Shown one piece after another: positions 21,961 to 33,900 of a stretch of 64,000 nucleotides of DNA (the first letter of the stretch is position 1; each line of letters opens with the position of its first letter). A program made the translations under genes and the position numbers. The notes beneath the pieces were generated by a model, which worked only from the letters and a program-made list of their open reading frames with translations, was not told the DNA's origin and did no database searches. The DNA lies in NCBI GenBank assembly GCA_030998225.1, contig JAPYXD010000403.1, positions 6,324,001 to 6,388,000 of the forward strand. Direction: 5' to 3'. Origin of the DNA: Diplolepis rosae (lineage: Eukaryota; Arthropoda; Insecta; Hymenoptera; Diplolepididae).

Positions 21961-24900
21961 ATGAAGTTTATTATTTTTGCAATATTTTCCACAGTTTTCG
22001 CTATTGCGCGTTCTAAAGGTAATTATCTATATTTAATTAAATTTTAATTACGCCAAAAACTTGAATCTCCATTTACCTACCTTAATTTACGGAATTTGAA
22101 AATGGAATTCCGCTAGACACCATACCTTTGAACACGATATTTTTTTCATTTTTAACGAATCAGTTGAAATATTTAAGAAAATATAGAAATAACTGTAGAT
22201 ATAATCTAATTCCTTCACTTTTTCCAGCGTTATCCAATGTGACAGAACCAAGTCAACTAGATGGCAACATACATGGAAAAATTAATTTCGACCCAACAAA
22301 ATCCTTGGTTTCTATAATAGACGGAAAAAAATTCTTATATGGCGGGGCTTTATTGAGTAAATTATACGTCTTGACTCTTGCTTTTCATCTTCAAAAGTTT
22401 ATTCTTGACAAAACTTTAATTACAAGTCTTTTTGTTGGAATTGGAACTGATAAATTTGATGCAAACTCTTATGATTATCGTCATTCTGTAACAGAAGTAA
22501 AAGAAGATAAGCGTAAAGGCGATGATATCCACCGCCGTCTTGCAATTATAACTGTGAGTAATTTTATACAAAGATAAAACATTATTAAATTTAAGAAACC
22601 ACAGTCAATTTTTTCCAGTTAAGGGTTCGAATCTAATAACTTGCCCGACGCTCGAACACGCTAGAACTGCTGACCCCTGATCTCATATTAACTTGAAATT
22701 TTAAAAATCGTAAAATCAACTCTTCGAAACAATAGGCATGTAGAGAGTGACGAGACGGAACTTGTCTGTATCTGAAGTTTTTTTTGCATAGTTATTTGTG
22801 ATTTTAAAAATCAACAAGTGAAATGTTTTGAACCTGATATTTAATAAGTTTCTAAAATATAAATCGTCGTAAATTGGCCAAATGTTGTTCAAATTAATTG
22901 AAATTTGGCACCCCCACGCTGTACGGTCTAGTGATGTCCGCAGAATAAACAAAAATCTGAAAACCCCCTTTCGTTTGATAATATTCAATTGGAACTTGAG
23001 ACCGGCCAATAACCATGTTTTTCTAGCTGGTTTTTTCTGGTAATTTTCGGATCAATGCAATAAAAATTGGCGAAAATATAGATTTTTGAATATAGTAACT
23101 GACGCTAGCAACGCTAGCTCCATGAGTAAAATAATGTCGTGAAAAGCTGAACAGTGAATACCTGGCCCGATCCCAGGTGCAAATTTCTGTCGTCTGCTAG
23201 AGTTAAACGATCAGGCCATGGTTGGACCTAGTATTCTGGCGACCAAGACTTGGTGACCATAGTTGAGCCAACTGTGGTAGTTTCGGTTTTACCAACTTTG
23301 GCAGCCAACACCGGCAACCAAAGATATGCCCGACCGTCAGCTCAAGTATGGCCCAGACTCGAAGCGACTGTCGGGCCAACTTTAGCGAATTGCTTTGATG
23401 ACCGTGACAGTTTAGTCGGCCCACCTCTGGGCCACCGTTGAAGCAATCGTCGGCATATTAATAACTAGATTCCGTTGCCATTGCACGACCAACTGTTGGC
23501 CCAACTATGGCCCAGACTCGAACCGACTGTCGGGCCAACCTTAACGAATTACCTTAGATATTCGTGATAGTTCGCAGTGCCGGCTCGAACGATACCAGCG
23601 CTCTGTTCAAGAAGATTTTTTTAAGTTCGCATTGCACAGGCGCTTGCTTGTTCTATAAGATTTTACGCCCCTCAACTTTTGGCGTCATTTTCGACGGAAC
23701 AGTTCGAACGCCCGTAGAGCCGGCACTAATAGTTCGATCGGCCCACCTCTGGGCCATGGTTGAACTAATCGTCAACATATTATTAACTAAATTATACAAG
23801 CATATTTTGCCTAATATGGCCCATCTCCGGCAACCGGCGTCGAGGCAACCGTTCACGGCAATGGACGGATAGCGTTATCATTTCACTAGTTGGCCCGACC
23901 ACTGGCCAACAAGGTTGGGCGAACTTTACAAGGTTGGCCCAACCGTGGGACGACGGTCAATTCGTACCTGGGATGTTGCTCAGTCCTAGGTGCGAATTTC
24001 AGTCGGCTGCCAGAGTTGGGCCATCGGGCCACGGTTGGCCCTACTCTGGCAACCAAGTTTTGGTGACCGTAGTTGGGCTTACTGTGGTATTTTCGGTTTT
24101 ACCAACTTTAGCAGCCAACACCGGCAACCAAAGATGTGCCCGACCGTCGGCTCAACTATGGCCTAGACTCGAACCGACTGCCGGGCTAACTTTGGCGAAT
24201 TGCTTTAGATGACCGAAACAGTTCAGTCGGCCCACCTCTGGGCCACAGTTGAACCAATCGTCGGCATATTAATAGCTAGATTCCGTTGCCATTGCACAAG
24301 CAACTGTCGGTCCAACTATGGCCTAGACTCGAACCAACTGTCGGGCCAAGCTTGGCGAATTACCTTAGATGACCGTGATAGTTTGGTCGGCCAATCTCTG
24401 AGCCATGGTTGAACCAATCGTCGGCATATTGTTAACTAGATTATACCCGTATGGAAATTGCCTTATTTTGCCTTATTTAAAAAAAAATCTTGACATTAAA
24501 ATGTAAAAAGTTGTATACCCACAACTGATTAAAATACCTGAAACAAAAAGATTGCTTATTAACAGAGTACAGACCCATCTTTTACGGCCTTTGCAGCAGT
24601 AGCTTATAAGTGAGATTTTTTTCGGAATATGGCAAGCGAGAATAGCCGAGAGGCTATTCATGTGGATAATATAGGTGGGCTAGAGGGTTCGAATCCAAAA
24701 GCGAATACGAAACTTTTAATTCCAGTGTGCGATTACAAATAATGTATCAATAATGTACTAATAATGTACTAATCAAATAATTTACCTTATCAGGGCCTGC
24801 TAGTGCCCTGATTTAAATTTCTACACGGGTACAAGCATATTTTGCCTTTGACGGCCCATCTCCGGCACCTGGCGTCGGGCCAACTATACATGCCAATGGA

Positions 24901-27900
24901 CGGATAGCGTTATCATTTCACTAGTTGGCCCAACCTCTGGTCAACAAGGTTGGAACAACCGTGGGCCGACGGTCAATTCGCACTTAAGGTGCTCATGAAG
25001 CTATCATTGCTGGCGTCGGGTACAATATTCAAAAATATATATTTTCACCGATTTTTATTGCATTGATCTGAAAATTACCAGATCATTATTAATTATTTAT
25101 TTCAATCGATGCATAGAATAAGTAGTAATCAGTCATGTTCGTCCTGCCCTGAAGTTTTAGACATGTATGTGTTGTTGTTATAAAGATACACGCCATTAAG
25201 TTATTTCCAATGATAACTCTACAGGTGTTGGCAGTTTAAAACTTGATATCTCTAAGCGGCGATTGATTATTTCGCTGCTATGCTATGTGCGTTTTGACGT
25301 AATTTTTTTTACTTTTGCTATTGTTCGAATTGCTTCGCTGTTATAAGGATTAGACATTCAATGAAAGGAGCTACAAGTAGAGTAATGATCCACCAACAAT
25401 ACTTACATACATTGCTGGAAAATTTGTTAAATCCTAACTTAATATGATTTAACTATTTGTGTGATATTTGTGAAATAAATGTTTATCGGTGAAATAACAA
25501 TAAACTGACAACAGATGTAAATTCTCGTTCAAGAGGTTTTAATTATAAAATGAGGAAACCATCAATTTAAAAATACGACTGATTGACAGTATCGAAGACT
25601 CTTCCGAAAAAGCGTCGATTTTCAATACCAGCCATTTTCTACATAAAACATTTATAAATTGTTTCGCATTGGCTATCTGCGGGTGTTAGTTGAGAGAGAG
25701 AAAATCTTGAATTTTCCCACGCACAACATTCGAGGTCTGTCCGGAAAGTATCGGGCCTATCTTTATATCTCCGCGCTGGCGTTATTCCTCATCATCGGGC
25801 GGGTGGCATCCTTCAAAGTAATCCCCACTTGATTGAATAACACGGTTCCAGCGATTTTCTCACTTTTCGATACAGTCCTGGAACTCACTTTTAGGGATAG
25901 CCTTGAGTACGCTCGTTGCATTATTTTCAACCGTCGTTTTGTCATCGAATCGCTGTCCTTTGAGTGGTTGTTTGAGTTTTGGAAACAGCCAAAAGTCACA
26001 GGGGGCTATGTCGGGACTGTACGGAGGTTGTCGAAGCAATGCGATACTGTGTTTACTCACAGACTGCTGCACAAGATTTAAGAAAGCGCTGGCATGTTAT
26101 AGTGGTGAAGAAGCCAGTCACCGCACACACGCGAGTAATTCCTAAAATCTTGTTCAAAATTTCCCAAACAATAGTCTTCGGTATTCTGAGATCCTTTTCT
26201 AGTTCACGAACAGTTAATCGACGATCACCTTCAATCGCAAGTCGCACCCGCTCAATATTATCCAATGTTTTTGTCGTCAATGGTCCGCCAGAATGAGAAT
26301 CACTATCAACAGAAGTGCGGCCTCCTTTGAAACGATTATACCACTCTTTTATTCGTGTTTTGCTCATACACTCATTCCCAAAGGCCTTCTGCATCATCTG
26401 AATAGTTTCCGAACTCGTTTTTTCGAGTTGAAAACAAAATTTGATGCAAATTCGTTGATCTTGTTTTTCAGTCATTTTTAACAATCACAAAATCTGCCGA
26501 ACTTAAAAATAGCTTTGTAAACAAAGACACGCTGCGCATAAACTATACTTCCGGCAGATGTCAGCAAGCAACCGATAGTGTAGGTAATTAGGTTCTTTCT
26601 GTACGTGCCCAGAGCGGCCTACATCCGCAAATATCCGTAGCGGAGAACACAAGTCAGGACGTATCTTAATAAAACTTTATTTAAATATATAATGCACTGT
26701 ATGCGTTACAAAACTGTTGGTGAAGCAAGGCGTCCGTGATCGGCTGTGTACTGAACCTTATATTTATGAACTACTTAACTAGAGAGGAAACTCCTTGTGG
26801 TTTTTAGAGTATACACTCTTATAGATACGAAACTCGAGACTGAGCGCGGCTCCAACAGAATGTTGGAGAGGGGGCTCTAGAACCCTACAGTACTCCCCCC
26901 CAATGACGCCCTAAGTCGGAATGAAACTGTAATAGCTTAAATAATATAGCCGCATGAACATAATTTTCAAATCGATTATACGCTTTTCTGTTATAAACTT
27001 GGACGCGTTGCTTGACTTAAACTAAAACTAGGTTTACATGTAACTTGTCATACTTTAAATTGCACCTTATTTTTGCGTGAATAAGTTCTTATCGCAGTAT
27101 TTACATTGCTTGTAGTCTCTTTGTTTACCTCAGTCGGCGTCTCTTTATTCATATCGTTGTCAGTCGTTGAACTTGCTTTTTTTAACAAGGGATCACAAAT
27201 ATCCTGTCGCAGGAAATACGCTGGCTTGACATTTTCAACAGATACATGACGTGGTGAACCGTTTACGTCGATCTCAAATACCCGGTCAGAAGTACGCTTC
27301 ATTATTCCGTGAGGACCTGTGTAAGGACGCTCGAGGGACTTCTTACCTGTTCCTACTCTGAGGAAAACGTGTGAGCATGTGTTGAGATCCTTGTGCAGGA
27401 AGGCTCGCTTTTTGTAATGGTGTTCGACAGGTACTGCTTTGATTGTTCGCATATGCTCGCGGAATTCTTCTAGAAAAATCTTTGGATCTGGGTTGAAATC
27501 ATCGGGTAGAACGAACTCTCCGGGTATACGTAAGGTTGTGCCGTATAGAAATTCAGCCGGAGACGAGCCGGTGTCCATGACGTTTGACCTAAGACCGAGA
27601 AAAACCGTTGATAAAGATCAACTGTGATTGGCGTGACACATGATTGCGGCTTTAAAGCTACGATGCCAACGCTCGATCATGCCGTTAGCCGCCGGATGAT
27701 ATGCCGTTGTTCTTGTCCTTTGACAGCCCGTTAGCTGTAGTAGAGCTGTGAACAGCTCTGCCTCGAACTGACTGCCCTGGTCGGTCGTCAGAGTCTCGGG
27801 AGCACCGTAACGCGATATCTAACAATCCACGAAAGCTCGGCAGACCGTCAGAGCCTCGATGTTTTTTAAAGGATCTTGTCGAACGCTTCCTCGGCTTCAG

Positions 27901-30900
27901 GTGTCCAAATTATCTCACGTTTGTCGTTTTTTCGCGATTCCCCCAGATAGGAATGCAAGGGTGCCAAAGTCTGAGACGCGTGCGGTATGCTGCGCTGGTA
28001 AAAATTTACCAGACCCAGAAATCTGCGAAGTTGCACTATCGAGCACGGTTTGGGAAATTGTGATATGGCCCGAGTTTTTTCTGGAGTTGGCTTAAATCCG
28101 TCGCGACAAATGAGATGGCCGAGGAATTCAAGTTCAGGTTGCCCGAATTGGCACTTGTTGATGTTTAGACGTAACCCGAACTCTTTCAGTCGTTGGAAGA
28201 CCGTTTTCAAATGTTCCTCGTGCTCCACGGGACTCGCGGACGCAAGAAGGACATCGTACATGTATGTGAAAACGAAGTTGAGGTCCCCGAGAGCACGAGA
28301 AATGTACCTTTGGAAAGACTGATCGGCATTTCTTAACCCAAAAGTCATGAAATTGTATTCGAAGAGCCCGAACGGCGTAATAAGCGCGGTTTTCGGAATG
28401 TCCTCTGACGCAATCGGGATCTGATGATACGCTTTAAGGAGGTCGAGCTTGGAAAAGATAACTTTACCGTAGAGGTTTAATGAAAAATCGTGAAGATGCG
28501 GAACCGGATATTTGTCCGGAACTGTTACTGCGTTTAGTCTGCGGAAATCTTCACAAATTCTCCACTCGCCGTCCTTTTTGCGAGTCATGTGTATAGGCGT
28601 TGCCACGGGCTGCTAGACGGTTTACATATACCAGCTTCGAGCATTTCTTTGTACTGTTTCTTCGCTGCGAGTAGCTTGTCAGGAGACAAAAGTCGGGCAC
28701 GCTCGGAGATCGGCGGACCTCTAGTTAGGATGTGGTGTTCCATATCGCGAACTTGGAAGACGGGAGTTTGCGTAACTCGGATGATCTCTGGAAATTCGGA
28801 TAAGATTTTGGCGTATGGCGAGATGACTGATCTATAGCACTCACTCCGAAAATTCTTGCCACTTGAACGAAACCTGGGGTGCTTAAACCGGTAGTAGTAT
28901 CGACTAGACGCGACTCATGGAGAAAAGGTGCTAGTTTGTAATGAGCGAGAAGGTCTGCCCCAATTATTGGGTAAGGAACCGCTGCGACGAAAAAATTCCA
29001 TGTAAAATCACGACGGAGATTCAAGTTGGGGGATATGCGCTTTTCGCCAAACGTTCGTAAACGAGTGCCGTTAGCTGCGAACAAAACAAGATCACTTGGT
29101 CTTGCGCTTCCCTTTTTTCCGACCGGGAGAATGGACACATCAGAGCCCGTATCGATCAGAAACACCAACCCGGATTTACGATCGTGGATGTGGAGACGCT
29201 TTGACGTTTTCTGACCTAGCCGAATCGTCTCTACGTGGCCAGGCTTAATAAGTTTTCCGAAACCTCTGGCTCTTGCCAAGAGCACGGCTTCACGCAGCGT
29301 CTAGCCCTTTTGTCGAATATATCGTGATAATAGCATAAATTACTCGCACTTCTGCTCTGTGAATGGTCGCGACTGCCCCTATTTCGAGATTTAGAACGGC
29401 CGCGCCACCGATCGCGCCCATGACCTCGCGGTTGCGTTCCCTGAGCCTTTCCGAGCTGAATAGTTAATTTTTTTACTTGTTCTGTCAAATTGCTCACTTG
29501 GGCTTCTAAGCTACCCAATGACGTTCCAGAGGAGACCGCGGAAACGCTTGTTTGATTTGAAGGTGCTCCAGCTTCGACGGAGAGCATGCTTAGATTGCCG
29601 GGACCTATAGCTTCCGTGACCTTGTCGGCCATTTGGGCTAAATCGTCGAGGCTGTCGAGCCTGCACGAAGCGATGATGGCTTTAATGTTAGCCGGCATTT
29701 GATCAAGAAAAATGCTTTTTATGATCTCGTCGGAACAATTGCAGTCATTTAGACTGCGTAACCGGTTCAGAATGACCGATGGTTTCCCGTGTGACATAAC
29801 TTCGCCCTTCAGTAATTGGCGGAGACGGCTCTCGGAGGAAGTAGAGAAACCTGCGATAATTCGGGCTTTGATTAGCGTGTAAATTTGATTAGGAGGCGGA
29901 TTGGCCGTTATTATGTCTCTGATGTGAGATATAATTTCGTAATCGAGATTCGCGATGACATGGTCGGCTTTTGTTACTTCATCGGTTATCCGCGCGGTGT
30001 TGAAAGAAGACTCGATTCTTGAGAACCATAACATAGGGTCTTCCCGGAAGAACCCGGGGATTTTCGGAACCCGATAATGCTCTACGCGAGGCGCATGAAC
30101 TTCCTGGACCGTACCGGAGGGCTCGTTTGATGAACCGCCTTGATTTCGATCCATCTTGCTGCAATTCAAGTCTGTCGAGACGAAAAGAAAAAGAAAAAAA
30201 AATGAATCCGCACGAATGCGATGGCACAATTCAGTAAAAACAATAACCTGCAATGAGAGACAGTTGTGAAGTCCCCCGAATGTCGAGTCACCGACCTCTA
30301 CAATTTTTTACATCAAGACTGCGTTGGTTTTTCGTTACAATTTGACAAGAGATTTTGTGCATTGGAAAAAAAACAAAAAACTCTTAAGTCTTGCCAACAA
30401 CTCGATGCTAACACACCCTTTGAATCGCGCGATTCGAATTGTATGAATTTGTAAATCGGCAGAAAAGAACTGTTAGTTTAATGTTTACGCACGCAACCCG
30501 GACGACTTTGTTACGGAAGGAAATCGACAATCAAATGATACAGTTTCGCGTGTCAGAACAGTTAAAATACAATTTCACTTAAAGATTAAAATACATAGGA
30601 TACCTTGACATGACTTTACGAAAAATCGATGATGAACTATTTGAAGTTTCTTGAAGGCTTCTGCTTCAGGTCTGGAGGATGGAGCCTGAGAAAAAAATAC
30701 TCGCTCTTTTTCTGGTGTTGAATTCGAGTGAACTCTAGCAGGAACAAGATGTCGGCGGCCACGCCGGGAAAAAACATCCACCAAGAGGATTAAATCCGTT
30801 GAAATCTGGTCCGAATAATGCCAATCGGTTGAAGGTCCCTGCTTGCCTGGTAAATTGTGCCTTGAATGTGTCAGCTCGATAAATGGTTCCGCATGGGAAT

Positions 30901-33900
30901 GTCCAATCAAGTTGAAATTTCCGTCCTTGCAAAATTTGGGCTGTGCCACGTTGCGACGTGATCACGTCGGGGTCACCAATTTGTAGGTAATTAGGGTCTT
31001 TCTGTACGTGCGTACGTGCCCAGAGCGGCCTACATCCGCAAATATCCGTGGCGGAGAACACAAGTCAGGACGTATCTTAATAAAACTTTATTTAAATATA
31101 TAATGCACTGTGTGCGTTACAAAACTGTTGGTGGAGCAAGGCGTCCGTCATCGGCTGTGTACTGAACCTTATATTTATGAACTACTTAACTAGAGAGGAA
31201 ACTCCTTGTGGTTTTTAGAGTATACATTCTTATAGATACGAAACTCGAGACTGAGCGCGGCTCCAACAGAATGTTGGAGAGGGGGCTCTAGAACCCTAGA
31301 ATAGGTTCGTGAGGCTTTACTGTTGACGTTCATGCCCCGCAGAGGTCGCTCGGACACTATGGCCCGGCGATATAAAGATAGGCTCGATACTTTCCAGACA
31401 GACCTCGTACGTGTCCAGTAAAGTGGTCCTTTCTTTACCGCAATCCTGAAAAAGGTTTGAATATCGAATTGCACAACATCTGCGATAGATTCTCTCTATA
31501 CCAGCCCTTTTCTACATAAAACATTTATAAACTGTTTCTCATTGGCTGTCTGTGAGTGTTGGTTGAGAAAGAGAAAATCTTGAATTTTCCCACTCATAAC
31601 ATGTGTCCAGTAAATGGTTTGAATGTCCAACTTCACAACATCTGCGATAGATTCTCTGTTTCTCGCGTACTATTTTTTCTACATGCACCTTTAATCTATG
31701 CTACAACAATAACGCAAGATTCTGAAGGAATAAGTTTATGCTGGCAGAAGAAAATTCAAAATCCTTTCCTTTTTATTGTACACTTTAAATATAGGGGATT
31801 TATGATTTTATTTTTGAGGTTCGAAATCTTTACGATTTGAAATATGACTCGATACAAGTATATCAGAAAGCTGTTGTTTTCAAGCCTTATTTTTATCTCC
31901 TTACCTTTGTAGAACTATATTGTACTATATTATAATAGAAAGATTTTTGATTGTTAAATTTATAAATGGATATAAGATTTAAACTAGAATGTTACCACAA
32001 AACAATTGCAATTTTGTGATTTTTTTACTTTTGCACTACTTTTTTCAACGCAAAATGGAGCGCGCGCGAAATAAATCTGTTATAAACAACAGCCTGGAGT
32101 CAAATGCAGATGTACACAAAGAAAACAGCCGCATACAAAGGTACATATGATCCCCTAGTACCTCTATTCTATGATAGCTTCCTTTTCGAGTCTCATTTGT
32201 CCCTAGAAACTGGCCCGACGACCCGAAAAACATTGAATGCCCATAAGACTCAATAGGCACTTATTAAATATCAGGTATACAACATTTTAGTTTTTAATTT
32301 TTAATAATACAAATGATCACACAGAGAAAAATAGTTGGAGTAATTTTACTCGACTTTGTCGGTTAAACTTGGGACCTAAGGACATTTCAACATCTCTTAA
32401 ATCCTAATCGAATAAAATGAATGGCTCAGAACGAAAAATAGTCCAACGGGATCAAATCACAACTCCGGGGCGGCCAATTGACATCAGAATTTTGGCAGGA
32501 TTATTTGATTTTTGAAAACGGTTTGCAAAAGATCGATTGTTACGTTGGCATACGTTTAGCATGGCATGGTAACAGCGGCTCCTTGCTCATTTTCGAAGAA
32601 AAATGGTTCAATAATGTCACTGTACCAAAATCCGCACCAAACAGTCACTCGTTGTGAGTGCATCGGCTTCTCAATGATGACGTTTGGATTTTCTGAGCTC
32701 CAAATGCAAGAATTTTGCTTATTGACCTTATTGACCTTTTACCCAAACAAGCGAAAATGTACTGAAAAATTGGGTTGATCGAATGAGGTACTATAAGGCC
32801 AGCCGTGGCAGTCATTTGAATGATGTTGTGTTTCATTCTTAAATGGAAAGGTTTAATTTTCCTAATAAAACCATACTTTTGAAAAACTATCCATAAGTTT
32901 TTTTTTTATAGCCGATTCAAATTCCAAATGTTAAATGACCCACCCTGTATAGTAACTGCAAGGATTATTCAAAGCTTGTGAGAGTCTACTGTCGTGACTA
33001 TAGTTTTTGAGCCTCACTTAAGTAAAAGTAAATGGACTTTTTTCATAAAATATTTCTAAAAATCATTATAATTAAGTAATTATTATAATGATAATTATTA
33101 ATATATACAATATATTATAATATGATTAATAATTAATATTTAATATAAATTTTTATTATAACTACGTTTAAAGTTTAATGAAACTATATTTTGAAATGTA
33201 CATTAAAAAATTGCATTATTATCAAAAAGTTTCTTTTGTAAAAACATTTAAAAGAAGGTTCTCCTATTTTGTGTGTTATATATTTTCAAAAGATGTATTT
33301 TACAATTGTGAAATCCAAATTATTATTCATTAATATTATTATTAATATTCATATTCTGGACTTACATCGACCCTTAATTAATAATTGAAGATATATGTTG
33401 ATGTTGGTAATTGGCTTTAGGGTCCAAGGTTGATAAAAACTCAGAGTTTTACATAATATATATATGGGTATATATGTATATGGATGTATATATGTGTATA
33501 TATGTTGTATTATAAACTACACCACTAAAATTTCAATCTACAATTTCATGCACGAATGTCAATTTAAAAATATTTTTTTATGCTTAGACATTTAATTCCA
33601 ACCTTTCAAAAAATGTTTTCTGGTATCCGGATATTTACGTTATGTGAATGAAATATTTACCTTATAGTAATCTCAAAATTTTTTTACCTACATGTAAAGA
33701 CATAATGATAATTACTTGAAAAAATGTTATACAAGTAATCCTATGTTAGCAAACCTTTTTTCTGTATTTTTTAGATTTAAATAAATCACTGATGAGAGCT
33801 CTGATCAGAGCCGAAACGTCTGATTATGTAAAACTCTGAGTTTTTATCAACCTTGGACCCTAAAGCCAATTACCAACATCAACATATATCTTCAATTATT

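Larger units (their letters stand above)
26579..31300 (-). mobile_element. Ty3/gypsy LTR retrotransposon, CsRn1-like, internally deleted
   Basis: A minus-strand element with LTRs at both ends, a tRNA-Trp-type primer-binding site, a purine-rich tract next to the 3' LTR (plus strand GTACTCCCCCCC at 26890), and a 4-bp target duplication ATAG (26575-26578 and 31301-31304). Order on its own strand: LTR, leader, Gag, protease, reverse transcriptase, [RNase H and first half of integrase deleted], integrase C-terminus, LTR. The tRNA-Trp primer and CHCC-type Gag finger are known features of the CsRn1 clade. Frameshifts and a mutated YxDD show it is dead. Confidence 0.85.
25731..31407 (-). mobile_element. 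mariner element split by a gypsy insertion
   Basis: The ends CGAGGTCTGTCCGGAAAGTA (25731) and TACTTTCCAGACAGACCTCG-like (to 31407) are inverted repeats. The mariner body is 25731-26578 and continues at 31305-31407 on the other side of the gypsy element. The flanks are TT and TA instead of two TA dinucleotides, so one side has probably mutated. Confidence 0.75.

Noticed and set aside
22128..22577. 149-codon frame taken as a gene with its own start
   Set aside because: The first ~33 codons are intronic; a TTTCCAG acceptor at 22227 and the in-phase signal-peptide exon at 21961 give a better gene, and the frame ends just past a GTGAGT donor.
23203..24412. Several frames of 60-100 codons on both strands
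   Set aside because: They are translations of the GGCCCAAC repeat and repeat with it.
27859..28322. Plus-strand frames over the gypsy pol region
   Set aside because: They are shadows of the reverse transcriptase on the minus strand.
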